The notes below the pieces were generated by a model, which was not told where the DNA came from, ran no database searches, and was given only the letters and a program-made list of their open reading frames with translations. A stretch of DNA of 64,000 nt, from assembly GCA_021324015.1 (NCBI GenBank), contig JAJPJX010000109.1:1-64000 (forward strand), in the 5' to 3' direction. This document shows, piece after piece, positions 50,602 to 59,874 of this stretch (within the stretch, counting starts at the first letter, position 1; every line of letters begins with the position of its first letter). This DNA is from Solibacteraceae bacterium (GTDB lineage: Bacteria; Acidobacteriota; Terriglobia; Bryobacterales; Bryobacteraceae). The position numbers and the translations under genes are program-made.

Positions 50602-52680
50602 TCATTGAATAATGCCCAGCGAGAGGATCCGCACTTCGGGTGGTATCTCGTTGTGCGAGAGGAAATAGAGGTTTCCGAGCGTGGGCTCTACGATCTGCCG
50701 GAGGAAGGAACGCGCTGCCGAGACGGTCACCACGGCCACCGGCGCGGCGGGCGTGCCAGCCTTCTGCTCCAGGCGGTTCAGCAAGTCGCGGATGCCCTGC
50801 GGCGAGAGCGTCAGGTGGCTGGTCTGCTCGCCGTGCTCGACGGCGGATTCCACCATGGTTTCCAGTGCCGGATCCAGCAGGTACGCGGGCAAGTCACCAC
50901 CAGGGTTGAGGTACGGACGGACCACCGTCCGGCGGATGGCCTGGCGCACGTACTCCGTCAACAGGATGGGATTGCGCGTGGTGGAAGCGGCTTCTCCCAA
51001 AGCCTCCAGGATGGAGACGCTGTCGCGGATCGAGACCCGCTCACGCAGCAGGTTTTGCAGAACGCGTTGTACCGTCGCCAGCGGAAGCAACTTCGGCACC
51101 AGGTCTTCGACCACCTTGGGATGGTCCAGCGCCACACGGTCCAATAGCTTCTTGGCATCCTGCCGGGAAAACAGCTCGTGCGCGTACCGCCGAATCAACT
51201 CCGCCAGGTGGGTTCCCAGCACGCTGACCGGGTCCACCACCGTAAAGCCAGCCTGGCGTGCCTTCTCCGCCTGGACTGCGGGAATCCACCAGCCCGTCAT
51301 ACCGAAGGCAGGTTCGCGGGTCTGCTGGCCTGCCGGGGGTGGATCGGCCGCGCCCACCGGGATGGCCAGTTCACACCCTTGCGGCAGCTCATAGCGCGCC
51401 ACGGCGGCGCCTTTTACCGATACGACGTATTCCCGGGCACGCAACGCCAGATTGTCGGTTACGCGCACGGGCGGCAGCAGATAGCCTAAGTCGCCGGCCA
51501 GTTGGCGGCGGATACTGGCGATGCGCCGCAGCAGGGGGGAGTTCTGCTCGCCCTCCACCAGACTCACCAGCCCCAATCCGACTTCTACCGCCAGGGGCTC
51601 TACCTTCAACAAAACTTCGAGGTTTTCGCGAGGTGCCGCGGGCCGCGTGGCTGCCTCGGCTTTTTCCCGCTCCTGAGTGGCGCGCCGCATGCGCCAGGAC
51701 ACCGTCCCCAATCCCCCGCCCAGCAACAGAAACGGAAGCGTGGGCAGACCCGGAAACGTAGCCAGGGCCACAAGCACGCCGCTGGCCAGCAGCAGCGGCT
51801 GGGAGTTTCCGAACAACTGCTTGTGAAAATCGACTCCGAGACGCGCATCGGAACTGGCGCGCGTTACGATCAAGCCTCCGGAAATCGAGATCATGAGCGC
51901 GGGAATCACGGTCACCAACCCATCGCCGATGGTTAGCACCGTGTATGTTTCCAGCGCCCGGCGCAGGTCCATGCCATGCTGCAGCACGCCGATCAGAAAC
52001 CCCGCGATGATGTTGATGCCGGTGATCAGGATGCTGGCTACCGCGTCGCGCTGGGTAAATCGGGAGGCGCCGTCCATGGCGCCGTAGAATTCGGCCTCGC
52101 TCGCCAGCTGTTTGCGGCGCGTACGCGCCTCCCCCTCGTCGATCAGGCCGGCATTGAGGTCCGAGTCGATGGACATTTGCTTGCCGGGCATGGCGTCGAG
52201 GGTGAAGCGCGCGGTGACCTCGGAGATGCGCACGGCTCCGTGGTTGATGACCACGTATTGGATAGCGATCAGTACCAGGAAAATCACCGCCCCGATGATG
52301 TAGTTGCCGCCGACCACAAACTGCCCGAAAGCCTGGATCACCTCTCCGGCCGCCGCTGTGCCGGTGTTGCCATTCATGAGGATCAGGCGCGTGGAAGAAA
52401 TGTTCAGCGCCAGGCGGAAGAGGGTCAGCAGAAGAAGGGTGGTGGGAAAAACGCTGAACTCCACGGGCCGCAGGATGAACAACGCCGCCATCATGACGAC
52501 CACCGAAAGCATGATGTCGGTGACAATCAACAGGTCCAGCAGAAAGCTGGGCAGCGGCGTGATCAGGGCAATCAGGATGGCCAGCACCGCCAGGGGTACG
52601 CCCAACTCCCGCAGGTCCACCTGCAGGACACCTGGGAATTTCCAGGAGCCGGCAGCCGGAATCGCCTTCGCTTGTGCCAA
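50602..52680 (-). CDS. flhA: Flagellar export gate protein FlhA
   Basis: 692 residues. About eight N-terminal TM helices in the first 330 residues (LAVLAILIALITPLPSFLLDLLIVTDIMLSVVVMMAALF is the first block), then the FHIPEP signature region with SEVTARFTLDAMPGKQMSIDSDLNAGLIDEGEARTRRKQL (residues about 152-190). The C-terminal cytoplasmic domain docks late export chaperones. Ion-driven export gate. Normal length. Follows flhB by 3 bp. Confidence 0.97.
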   Translation of the reverse strand: MAQAKAIPAAGSWKFPGVLQVDLRELGVPLAVLAILIALITPLPSFLLDLLIVTDIMLSVVVMMAALFILRPVEFSVFPTTLLLLTLFRLALNISSTRLILMNGNTGTAAAGEVIQAFGQFVVGGNYIIGAVIFLVLIAIQYVVINHGAVRISEVTARFTLDAMPGKQMSIDSDLNAGLIDEGEARTRRKQLASEAEFYGAMDGASRFTQRDAVASILITGINIIAGFLIGVLQHGMDLRRALETYTVLTIGDGLVTVIPALMISISGGLIVTRASSDARLGVDFHKQLFGNSQPLLLASGVLVALATFPGLPTLPFLLLGGGLGTVSWRMRRATQEREKAEAATRPAAPRENLEVLLKVEPLAVEVGLGLVSLVEGEQNSPLLRRIASIRRQLAGDLGYLLPPVRVTDNLALRAREYVVSVKGAAVARYELPQGCELAIPVGAADPPPAGQQTREPAFGMTGWWIPAVQAEKARQAGFTVVDPVSVLGTHLAELIRRYAHELFSRQDAKKLLDRVALDHPKVVEDLVPKLLPLATVQRVLQNLLRERVSIRDSVSILEALGEAASTTRNPILLTEYVRQAIRRTVVRPYLNPGGDLPAYLLDPALETMVESAVEHGEQTSHLTLSPQGIRDLLNRLEQKAGTPAAPVAVVTVSAARSFLRQIVEPTLGNLYFLSHNEIPPEVRILSLGIIQ

Positions 52681-52683
52681 AAT

Positions 52684-53763
52684 TCACGCCCTCCCCGTCC
52701 CGGCGGGCATCCGGCCGGGCATCAGGCGGAAGATATAAGCCAGAATCTCCGCCACGGCGCGGTAGAGATGCGCCGGAATCTCCTGCCCCACTTCCGCGGA
52801 GCGGTACAAAGCCTGCGCCAGCGGGGGGTTTTCCACCAGCGGCACCTGGTGCTCGATGGCCTTCGCGCGGATCCGCAGAGCCAGGTAGTTCTTGCCCTTG
52901 GCGACCACCACCGGAGCCGCCATGGACGAGATTTCGTACCGCAGGGCAACCGCAAAATGCGTGGGGTTGACGACCACCGCCGTGGCGCGCGGCACCTGCT
53001 GCATCATGCGGCGGCGGAGCACATCGCGCCGCAGGCGGCGGATGTGCGCTTTCATCTGCGGATTGCCCTCCACTTCCTTCAACTCGTCGCGGATCTCCTG
53101 TTTGCTCATGCGCAGATCCTGGGCGTAGATCCGGCGCTGGCGGATCAAGTCGACGCATCCGAAGACCAGAAGCGCCAGGGTGGCTTTCCAGAGCAATTGT
53201 TCGAGCGAGCCGCTTACCCGGTGGGCACCGGCGGCCGCGCTCTCCAGCGGAAGGGTTAGATACGCCGCCAGGTTGTCCCGCACCAGGAACCAGAGCGCCG
53301 CTCCGAAAACCGGCAGCAGCAGCACAGCCTGCAACATGGCCGGAAGATTCTGTCGCGGGAGTTGCCGGAGCTTGGTCAGCGGGTTGAGACGCCCGGCATC
53401 GGGCGCCAACTTCTTCAGACTCACGCCCAGGCGCGTGCTGGCCAGTTGCAGAGCCAGAGTGATCAGAACTACCCCGCCGCCGGCCAGCAGCAAGGGCCGA
53501 AAGCTGCGTTCGATCAGATCCGCGGAGAGACCGACCGCGTCCGGCCCGGCCAGATCTTTGCGGAAGGCGGCGCCGATCATCTCCCGCAGGTTCACCTGCA
53601 TGGAGGCAACCCAGGTTTTTCCCCACGCCGTGATGACACCCACGCTGGCCAGCAACTGGACGGCGCTGACGAAGTGCCGGGCGGATGGAAATTGGCCTTC
53701 CTTGCGAGCTTTCTCCAGGCGCTTGGGTGTGGGCTGCTCGGTCTTCTGGCTCTTATCGGGCAT
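52684..53763 (-). CDS. flhB: Flagellar export switch protein FlhB
   Basis: 359 residues. Four TM helices, and the self-cleaving NPTH motif at 266-269 (VVNPTHFAVALRYE). C-terminal end ARALYRSAEVGQEIPAHLYRAVAEILAYIFRL is typical. Cleavage switches export specificity from rod/hook to filament; FliK at 57647 is its partner. Immediately follows fliR. Confidence 0.97.
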   Translation of the reverse strand: MPDKSQKTEQPTPKRLEKARKEGQFPSARHFVSAVQLLASVGVITAWGKTWVASMQVNLREMIGAAFRKDLAGPDAVGLSADLIERSFRPLLLAGGGVVLITLALQLASTRLGVSLKKLAPDAGRLNPLTKLRQLPRQNLPAMLQAVLLLPVFGAALWFLVRDNLAAYLTLPLESAAAGAHRVSGSLEQLLWKATLALLVFGCVDLIRQRRIYAQDLRMSKQEIRDELKEVEGNPQMKAHIRRLRRDVLRRRMMQQVPRATAVVVNPTHFAVALRYEISSMAAPVVVAKGKNYLALRIRAKAIEHQVPLVENPPLAQALYRSAEVGQEIPAHLYRAVAEILAYIFRLMPGRMPAGTGRA

Positions 53764-53766
53764 AGC

Positions 53767-54540
53767 CTAATGCTCCAGCAGCAGGCGCAGGATACCCTCC
53801 ATCCCTCTGGCCGAGCCCCGCAGGACCGTGGGAAACAGGGGCGCGGTGGTTGCCAGCAGCGCCAGGGCGCCGAGCATCTTCACCGGGAAGGCCATGCTCA
53901 GCAACTGCAACTGTGCGTGAACGCGGCCGAACAAGGCCAGCGCGACATCCACCAGCATGAGCAACCCCAGCGCGGGCATAGCCAGCCGCAAACCCGTGCC
54001 GAACATCTCCCCTCCCAGGCGCCATACCTGCTCCGTCAGGGGCCGCGAGAGGGCAAACCTCCCCGGCGGATGCGCCTGCAGACTAGCGGCCAGGGCACGT
54101 ACAATCTCGCGATCCAGGCCCAGCGTGAAGAACAGCAGGCCAGCGCTGAGTTGGGCCAAGACCAGCAAGATGCCGGAATCAGCCTGCGTATCGGGGTCGA
54201 TGGTGGAGGCGTAGGCGTAGCCCGCCTGCAGGCCCGTGACCTGTGCGCCTAGCACAAAGGCTTCCAGCATAAAAGCAACGGCCAAACCGATCGTGATCCC
54301 GAGCGCGGCCTCACCTAGCATCCAGACCGCCAGCCGCCCGAGTTCGGCCTCGGAAGCGTCCACCGCCGGCCATTCGGGAAACAGCGACAGGGTGACCGCC
54401 AGCGAAAGGAAAATCCTGGGCGTCTCAAAGCCGCTGCGGATCCCGGGGAGAGGGATCCAGATGAAGGCGCCGGTCACACGCGCCAGCACACACAAAAATC
54501 CGCACACGGTAGAGAGCGACAGCAGCGGTTCAGTGGGCAT
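53767..54540 (-). CDS. fliR: Flagellar export protein FliR
   Basis: 257 residues, six hydrophobic segments, with conserved FIWIPLPGIRSGFETPRIFLSLAVTLSLFP and GLQAGYAYASTIDPDTQADSGILLVLAQL. Part of the FliPQR export gate. The start overlaps the end of fliQ by 11 bp. Confidence 0.94.
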   Translation of the reverse strand: MPTEPLLSLSTVCGFLCVLARVTGAFIWIPLPGIRSGFETPRIFLSLAVTLSLFPEWPAVDASEAELGRLAVWMLGEAALGITIGLAVAFMLEAFVLGAQVTGLQAGYAYASTIDPDTQADSGILLVLAQLSAGLLFFTLGLDREIVRALAASLQAHPPGRFALSRPLTEQVWRLGGEMFGTGLRLAMPALGLLMLVDVALALFGRVHAQLQLLSMAFPVKMLGALALLATTAPLFPTVLRGSARGMEGILRLLLEH

Positions 54541-54799
54541 AGCGTCCCAGGTCTCGCAGCAACAGCGTGGTGTAACTCACGATCTTTTCGAGCATCCAGG
54601 GCATCAATAGCAGCAGGCCTGCCAGAAAAGCCCCCAGGCGCGGGATGGTGCTGAATCCGGTGTCCTGGATGGAGGTCACGATCTGCACCAGGCTGACCAG
54701 AATGCCGGCCGCCAGGCCGATGATCAGTAGCGGCGCGCTGATCCAGAATGTCGCCAGCAGGGCCTGCCGCACGATTTGCACCACCAGTTCCGGTGTCAT
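54530..54799 (-). CDS. fliQ: Flagellar export protein FliQ
   Basis: 89 residues with two TM helices (LLATFWISAPLLIIGLAAGILVSLVQIVTSIQD and FLAGLLLLMPWMLEKIVSY), as in the FliQ family. Export-gate component. Overlaps fliR and lies 7 bp after fliP. Confidence 0.94.
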   Translation of the reverse strand: MTPELVVQIVRQALLATFWISAPLLIIGLAAGILVSLVQIVTSIQDTGFSTIPRLGAFLAGLLLLMPWMLEKIVSYTTLLLRDLGRYAH

Positions 54800-54806
54800 G
54801 ATGTCT

Positions 54807-55550
54807 TCACACCAAGCTCTTCATGAGGGAACCCACAACCAGGTTCCAGCCGTCCACCAGCACGAACAGCAGAATCTTGAACGGCGCCGAGATCATGACC
54901 GGGGGCAACTGGATCATCCCGATCGACAGGGTCACCGAAGCCACCACCAGGTCGATGACCAGGAAAGGCAGGAACAATACCGCCCCAATTTGAAAGCCGG
55001 CCTTCAGTTCCGAAAGGATGTAGGCTGGGATTAGGACTTTCAGGTCCAGATCTGCCGGAGTGCGGGGCGCCGGGGCGTGTGAGATTTCCAGGAAAAGCTT
55101 CACATCCTTTTCTCTTGTGAAGCGGATCAGGAACTGGCGCAGCGGCAGCGTACCCGCCTCGAAGGCCTGGCCGGCACTCAACTCGTTTCGCTCGAGCGGC
55201 ACCCAGCCCTTCTGGTACATCTCCATGGCGACCGGCTGCATGATGGCGATGGTCAGAAACAGAGCCAGTCCCAGCAGGACCTGATTGGAGGGGGTTGACT
55301 GCGTGCCCAACGCCTGCCGCAGGAAGTGCAGCACCACAGTAATTCGCAGAAAAGGCGTGACACACATGACCATGGCCGGGAGCAGGGTCAGCAGTGTCAA
55401 AAGAATGATGATCTGGATGGGCACACCCAGCGCGGCCCTGCCACTGCCGGCGGCCGCACCCAGCCAGCCCGCCGCGAGATCGGGCGAGGGCGCGGCCGCG
55501 GCCGCCACCGGCAGGAGCACGGCCGGCAGACTTCGCAGCAGGCGCCTCAT
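54807..55550 (-). CDS. fliP: Flagellar export protein FliP
   Basis: 247 residues from the ATG at 55550, which overlaps the fliO stop (ATGA); longer upstream frame has no signal. N-terminal cleavable signal, then PIQIIILLTLLTLLPAMVMCVTPFLRITVVLHFLRQALGTQSTPSNQVLLGLALFLT, the FliP consensus, and C-terminal YILSELKAGFQIGAVLFLPFLVIDLVVASVTLSIGM. Core of the FliPQR gate. Confidence 0.96.
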   Translation of the reverse strand: MRRLLRSLPAVLLPVAAAAAPSPDLAAGWLGAAAGSGRAALGVPIQIIILLTLLTLLPAMVMCVTPFLRITVVLHFLRQALGTQSTPSNQVLLGLALFLTIAIMQPVAMEMYQKGWVPLERNELSAGQAFEAGTLPLRQFLIRFTREKDVKLFLEISHAPAPRTPADLDLKVLIPAYILSELKAGFQIGAVLFLPFLVIDLVVASVTLSIGMIQLPPVMISAPFKILLFVLVDGWNLVVGSLMKSLV

Positions 55551-55825
55551 CGCGCGACTTCCGCCGGCCCGTGAGACCAGGCCGGCTCGAGGAGGCAGCA
55601 GCCGGACGGAGACAGGGCGATCAGTACCGTCTTCCCGTCCACCCGAACCAGGAGTAGGGAGTGCTGTGGCGTCAGAGAGAGGCGTTCCAGCAACTGCAGG
55701 CGGTGCATCGTCCGGGCGCCGGGCGAGCCGAACTGCGCCAGGCCGCGCCGCCGGAGCCACCACAGGGCCAGGGCCAGCAACAGAAGCACGCTGAAGACTG
55801 CGGCGAGAGATTGTATGACCTGCAT
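55547..55825 (-). CDS. fliO: Flagellar protein FliO
   Basis: 92 residues. An N-terminal TM helix (VFSVLLLLALALWWLRR) followed by a short cytoplasmic domain (LQLLERLSLTPQHSLLLVRVDGKTVLIALSPSGCCLLE) matching FliO-like proteins. Chaperones FliP assembly. Located directly after the short fliN gene. Confidence 0.85.
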   Translation of the reverse strand: MQVIQSLAAVFSVLLLLALALWWLRRRGLAQFGSPGARTMHRLQLLERLSLTPQHSLLLVRVDGKTVLIALSPSGCCLLEPAWSHGPAEVAR

Positions 55826-55839
55826 GGCCGGCGCTCTCC

Positions 55840-56094
55840 TCAGCTACGGTCTTCCAGGTTGGTGATGCGGACGGCCATGGTGTTGTCCACGATCAGGATC
55901 TCTCCCGCACCAATCCTCACGCCGGCCACGTAAATGTCCACGTTCTCGCCCGCTGACCTTTTCATGACAATCAAGCTGCCCACCTTCCAATCCAGAATTT
56001 CGCTGACGGGCATCGCGCGCCGGTCCACTTCCACCTCCAGGCGAAGCGGCACGTCCGCCAGCCGGCTGATCTGTTCCAAAGCCTCCATCGGCAC
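55840..56094 (-). CDS. Second FliN-like SpoA-domain protein
   Basis: 84 residues, the core SpoA/FliN domain alone (DVPLRLEVEVDRRAMPVSEILDWKVGSLIVMKRSAGENVDIYVAGVRIGAGEILIVDNTMAVRITNL). The 126-residue FliN at 48118 has extensions; this one has none. In many flagellar operons FliN stands before fliO, as here, so this could be the ancestral-position copy. Possible duplicate switch subunit, FliM/FliN hybrid partner or export-apparatus HrcQ-like component. Confidence 0.85.
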   Translation of the reverse strand: MPMEALEQISRLADVPLRLEVEVDRRAMPVSEILDWKVGSLIVMKRSAGENVDIYVAGVRIGAGEILIVDNTMAVRITNLEDRS

Positions 56095-56109
56095 AATCGT
56101 GCTCCTGCT

Positions 56110-57375
56110 TTACCGTTTGAGGTTCAAGGTTTCCTGGCTGAGTTCGTCCGCCGTGGTGACCACCCGCGCGTTGGCCTGGTAGCTGCGCTGCATCACGATC
56201 AGGTTGGTGAACTCGCGGGCTATATCTACGGTGGAGGATTCCAGAGCGCCGCCCATGATCTGGCCGCGCCCCGCCGTGTTGGGCGGGCCGACGGCCGCCG
56301 TGGCGGTGTCATAGGTAACTTGCAGATTGTTGTTGCCCACCGCCGTCATGGATTCCGGATTGCGGAAAGTTGCCAGGGCCAATTGGCCGACCGCCTCATC
56401 CTGGCCATTGGAGTAGTGCGCCAGCAGGGTGCCGCCGTCGGCCAGCTTGACTTCCGTCAGATGTGCCGTGGCTGCCCCGTTCTGGCTGCTCTCGCCGGTC
56501 GAGGCTTCGGCATACTGGGTCACACGCGGAGTCAGGTCGGCGTTGTACAACGACCAGTCGATGTTGAGGTCGGCCGCGCCCGTGGTCAGGCCGGCAATCG
56601 TGATCGGCACGGTGCCGCTGTCAGCCGGAGGATCGCTGAGATGCCCCTGCGCATCGAACGTCAAGGTGCCGCTGGCGCCCGGAATGGCGTAGGGTGTCCC
56701 TGCCGTGCCAGCCGTCACGTCCTCACCAGGGATGGTGATTTGGAAGTCCCAGGTATTCGCGTCGGTCTTGGTGAAGGTGGCCGTCAGGACGTGCGTGCTG
56801 CCCTCCGAATCGAACACCTGTACCGGCGTCGAAAAGGTGTCCCCCGTCTGGCCGGTCACGGCACTGGCGTTCAGGTTCATGTCGATGGACATCTGCGTCG
56901 TGGCTTGGGGGGCGAACTGCGCGCTGGAAGGCAGGGTCAGATCGCCCAGTACGGCCGCCGAGGGGTCCAGCACTCCGTTGACGGCTTGCCAGCCCTGCAC
57001 CCGCTCACCGGTAGCGGTCAGCAGGTGTCCTTGCGCGTCCACGTGGAAGTTGCCGGCGCGCGTGTAGAGCGTTTGCCCCGCGCCGTCCCGCACGATAAAG
57101 AACCCGTCGCCCTGGATGGCCGCGTCCAGCCGCCCGCTGGTGGTCTGCACGGTGCCCTGCGTAAATTGGCGGACTGTCAGGGGACGCCCCACTCCGATGC
57201 CGGTCGGGTTAGCCGCGGAATCCACACCCATGGAGGCCGCCACCATGTCGTAGAACGAAACCGTGTTCGCTTTGTATCCGGGTGTGTTCAGGTTGGCCAA
57301 GTTGTTGCCCACCGTGTCCACGCCGACGGAGGTGGCGTTCAGGGCCGAGAGGGCCGTGGAAAAAGCTGTGTACAT
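56110..57375 (-). CDS. flgE: Flagellar hook protein FlgE
   Basis: 421 residues. N-terminal AFSTALSALNATSVGVDTVGNNLANLNTPGYKANTVSFYDM and C-terminal VDIAREFTNLIVMQRSYQANARVVTTADELSQETLNLKR are the axial-protein ends. Central domains D1/D2 are full length. Builds the hook. Follows flgD by 23 bp. Confidence 0.95.
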   Translation of the reverse strand: MYTAFSTALSALNATSVGVDTVGNNLANLNTPGYKANTVSFYDMVAASMGVDSAANPTGIGVGRPLTVRQFTQGTVQTTSGRLDAAIQGDGFFIVRDGAGQTLYTRAGNFHVDAQGHLLTATGERVQGWQAVNGVLDPSAAVLGDLTLPSSAQFAPQATTQMSIDMNLNASAVTGQTGDTFSTPVQVFDSEGSTHVLTATFTKTDANTWDFQITIPGEDVTAGTAGTPYAIPGASGTLTFDAQGHLSDPPADSGTVPITIAGLTTGAADLNIDWSLYNADLTPRVTQYAEASTGESSQNGAATAHLTEVKLADGGTLLAHYSNGQDEAVGQLALATFRNPESMTAVGNNNLQVTYDTATAAVGPPNTAGRGQIMGGALESSTVDIAREFTNLIVMQRSYQANARVVTTADELSQETLNLKR

Positions 57376-57398
57376 AGTCGTCGATCCTCCTGCGGAGT

Positions 57399-57671
57399 CT
57401 ACGGATTCGCTGCGCCGCTGGCGCCGGCGTCGGCGTGCTGGCGCAGATCCGCCACGTCGCTACGAATCCCGATGGTTTGCTCAAGCTGGCTGAACTGCGC
57501 CAGTTGCGTGACAAACTGGACACTGTCGGTGGGATCCAGGGGATTCTGGTTCTGGATCTGTGCCACCAGCAGTTTCAGAAACGTTTCGCTGTTCGCCAAA
57601 TTGTCCAGCGGCGACGCGGCGCCGGGAGTCGGTGCTGCGCCGGAGGTCACCGCAGAGACTGCGGAAGCCAT
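57399..57671 (-). CDS. flgD: Short FlgD hook-capping protein (N-terminal domain only)
   Basis: 90 residues, whereas FlgD is usually about 220. The conserved N-terminal stretch is present (NSETFLKLLVAQIQNQNPLDPTDSVQFVTQLAQFSQLEQTIGI). The C-terminal tudor-like and FN3-like domains are missing; a stop follows RQHADAGASGAANP and flgE begins 23 bp on, so it is not a frameshift with a continuing frame that I could see. It overlaps fliK by 25 bp. Whether it still caps the hook is open. Confidence 0.8.
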   Translation of the reverse strand: MASAVSAVTSGAAPTPGAASPLDNLANSETFLKLLVAQIQNQNPLDPTDSVQFVTQLAQFSQLEQTIGIRSDVADLRQHADAGASGAANP

Positions 57672-58873
57672 GAGATGCTCCTTTCCGAATCAGATCCCGC
57701 GGCGCGGAATCCGTTTTCCATTTCGTCGATCCATTCGGGCCGCGACTGGGAGTGCTGCTGATGCCGCCGGCCGTGCCCCTGTTCGCCGGCGGACCCATCC
57801 TGCGGTGCCTGCCGCTGTCCGGAGGAATGCTGCTGCTCGAATCCGGCCTCCGGCGGACGCCACGTTTCGGCGCGGTAGCCGCTGCCTTCCAACAGGCCCA
57901 TCAAGTCTGTCAGTCCGGCGTTCAGACCGCGGCGCAGATCGGCGTCAGCGGCGTGTACCGCCACACGTACTTCTCCATCTCGCTCTACCAGGCGCACCTC
58001 GACTCGCTCCTGGCCCGCCGGGTTGACGCGCAGCGAAACGTCCCGCACCGCATCGGCGCGCGGCGCCGGCGCCCGATCCGCTTCTGCCGCCGGCTCAAGA
58101 GGCGGCGCGGGCTTGGCTTCCGGTTTGACAGACGGCTGCGGCGCCACCTCGCGGGGTGCGGGCGGCACAGCAAACAGGGCGCGAGCGTCTCCCGGTAGAT
58201 CCTGAGGCCCCGCCGGGAGAGGAGCCGCTTCACGCCGCTCCCTGACGGCACCCGGCACTTCAGCAAGAGCATCCAACGGCTGTCCAGCCGGCTGCGGGGT
58301 GGAACGAGCGGCGCTATCCGCTACAGCCGCTGGCGCTTCCTGAGTCGGACCGGCATCGGTCGCTCCTCCGGCGGTGTTGGGGGAGAGCCGCGCCGCGAAG
58401 GCCAGCGGCGTGTGGGGAGCCGCGGCGCGCGCGTCTGTGCCTCGATGCTCTGCCTCCACGCCATCTCCGGCTGCGTTCCGCGTGGACCCCGGAGGACCTC
58501 CGGCCCCGCCGGCGGAAGCGTCCCCCGCGTCGCCGTCGCCACCCGGCGGCGGCAGCAACTCCGCGAACACCGGCGTGACTGCAAGGCCGACGGCGTGCGG
58601 ATGCTTCTGCCGGTCAGGTGACTCTTGGATCTGCTTGCCGGAGGGCTTGCCTTTGCGCTTCCCGCGGGAAGAGGCGGCAGAGCCAGTTCGTGGGGGTGTG
58701 TTCCCGGCCGCTTCTTCCCTAGCGGCTGACGGCTGCTCCGCCGGCTCCTCGGGAGTCGCGCTGGCGAGCTCTTCAGAAAAGGATGCCCGGGGGCTCGCAT
58801 CCGGCCCGCGCCTGCCGGGACTCTCCGCGAGTGGCGCGGTCTCGCACGGCAGAGTGGCGCAGAGTATCGACAC
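57647..58873 (-). CDS. fliK: Flagellar hook-length control protein FliK
   Basis: About 408 residues from a GTG, start uncertain as no Shine-Dalgarno stands out. The first 270 are Pro/Ala/Gly/Ser-rich and low complexity, as in FliK rulers. The C-terminal Flg_hook domain is VSLRVNPAGQERVEVRLVERDGEVRVAVHAADADLRRGLNAGLTDLMGLLEGSGYRAE. Acts as molecular ruler, triggering FlhB switching. First gene of the minus-strand block; a plus-strand flgF transcript begins about 230 bp away with no gene between. Confidence 0.85.
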   Translation of the reverse strand: MSILCATLPCETAPLAESPGRRGPDASPRASFSEELASATPEEPAEQPSAAREEAAGNTPPRTGSAASSRGKRKGKPSGKQIQESPDRQKHPHAVGLAVTPVFAELLPPPGGDGDAGDASAGGAGGPPGSTRNAAGDGVEAEHRGTDARAAAPHTPLAFAARLSPNTAGGATDAGPTQEAPAAVADSAARSTPQPAGQPLDALAEVPGAVRERREAAPLPAGPQDLPGDARALFAVPPAPREVAPQPSVKPEAKPAPPLEPAAEADRAPAPRADAVRDVSLRVNPAGQERVEVRLVERDGEVRVAVHAADADLRRGLNAGLTDLMGLLEGSGYRAETWRPPEAGFEQQHSSGQRQAPQDGSAGEQGHGRRHQQHSQSRPEWIDEMENGFRAAGSDSERSISWLPQSLR

Positions 58874-59103
58874 ACAGGCGGAGGTGCAGGCGGTCCGCCA
58901 AAACCGAGGGGCCCATTTTCATATGCTTAGCAACCGCGCCGGGCGCCAATTCCCTGACGCTATGCGCTAAGCGTCAAGACTCTGACACTTTCCCGCTCGC
59001 GGGATTCTCCATGGGATTTTGCGTCCTTGCAACAACTTATGCGCATCCAGCCGGATCCTTGGAAATTGGGACCCGGAACTGCAAGAGCACCGCCGGGTTC
59101 GTT

Positions 59104-59847
59104 ATGGACGCGCTTAGTATCGCGGCGGCCAGCGGGTTGCGCTCCAGGATGGATTCGCTGGAGATGCTGGCGAACAACCTGGCCAATGCCGCCACGGACG
59201 GGTTTAAGGTAGACCGGGAAGGCTACGGTCTTTATCTGTCTCCGGAAGCGGCAGCAGATGCGGCCAATGGATCCTTGCCGACTGTCGCCCCGGTGGTCGA
59301 AAGACATTGGACGGATTTTGCACAAGGCGTGCTCAGGCCCACCGGGAATCCGCTGGACCTGGCCCTCTCGGGAAGGGGCTTCTTCGCGGTCAACGGCCCT
59401 TCCGGGCTGATGTACACGCGCAACGGCAGCTTTCGCCTGGCGCCGGACGGGCAGCTTACCACCCCCGAAGGATACCGCGTGCGAGCCCGCGGCGGAGCTG
59501 GGCTGCGGCTGGTCTCTTCGGAACCGCCGGAGGTGTCTCCAGACGGGACGCTGCGCCAGCGTGGCCAGCTCATCGGCCAGCTCGAACTGGTAGAATTCCG
59601 CAGTCCCGCCAGCCTGGCCAAAGCCGGGAACAGCTATTTCCGCAATCCCGATCCGGCGCAGGCGCCCACGCCGGCGGCCGTAGAAGTGCGGCAAGGACAT
59701 CTGGAAAGTTCCAACGTGAACACTGCCGAAGCGGCCGTGCGGCTGATCGGAATCATGCGCCAGTTCGAGATGCTGCAGAAAGCCATCACACTCGGCGCAG
59801 ACATGAACCGCAAGGCGATCGAGGAAGTTGCCCATGTGGGCCAGTAG
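59104..59847 (+). CDS. flgF: Flagellar basal-body rod protein FlgF
   Basis: 247 residues from the ATG at 59104; the longer frame starts in FliK antisense sequence. N-terminal ALSIAAASGLRSRMDSLEMLANNLANAATDGFKVDRE and C-terminal HLESSNVNTAEAAVRLIGIMRQFEMLQKAITLGADMNRKAIEEVA identify a rod protein; order before flgG fits FlgF. Distal-proximal rod component. Divergent from fliK; 230-bp intergenic region without a clear sigma-28 or sigma-54 site. Confidence 0.92.
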   Translation: MDALSIAAASGLRSRMDSLEMLANNLANAATDGFKVDREGYGLYLSPEAAADAANGSLPTVAPVVERHWTDFAQGVLRPTGNPLDLALSGRGFFAVNGPSGLMYTRNGSFRLAPDGQLTTPEGYRVRARGGAGLRLVSSEPPEVSPDGTLRQRGQLIGQLELVEFRSPASLAKAGNSYFRNPDPAQAPTPAAVEVRQGHLESSNVNTAEAAVRLIGIMRQFEMLQKAITLGADMNRKAIEEVAHVGQ

Positions 59848-59874
59848 CTCCTGAAGGAGGGAGGAAATCGACTC

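Noticed and set aside
51389-53626. Long minus-strand frame of about 745 codons over flhA and flhB
   Set aside because: It is an alternative frame of the GC-rich flhBA genes with arginine, glycine and histidine-rich translation and no domains; the real frames have clear family motifs.
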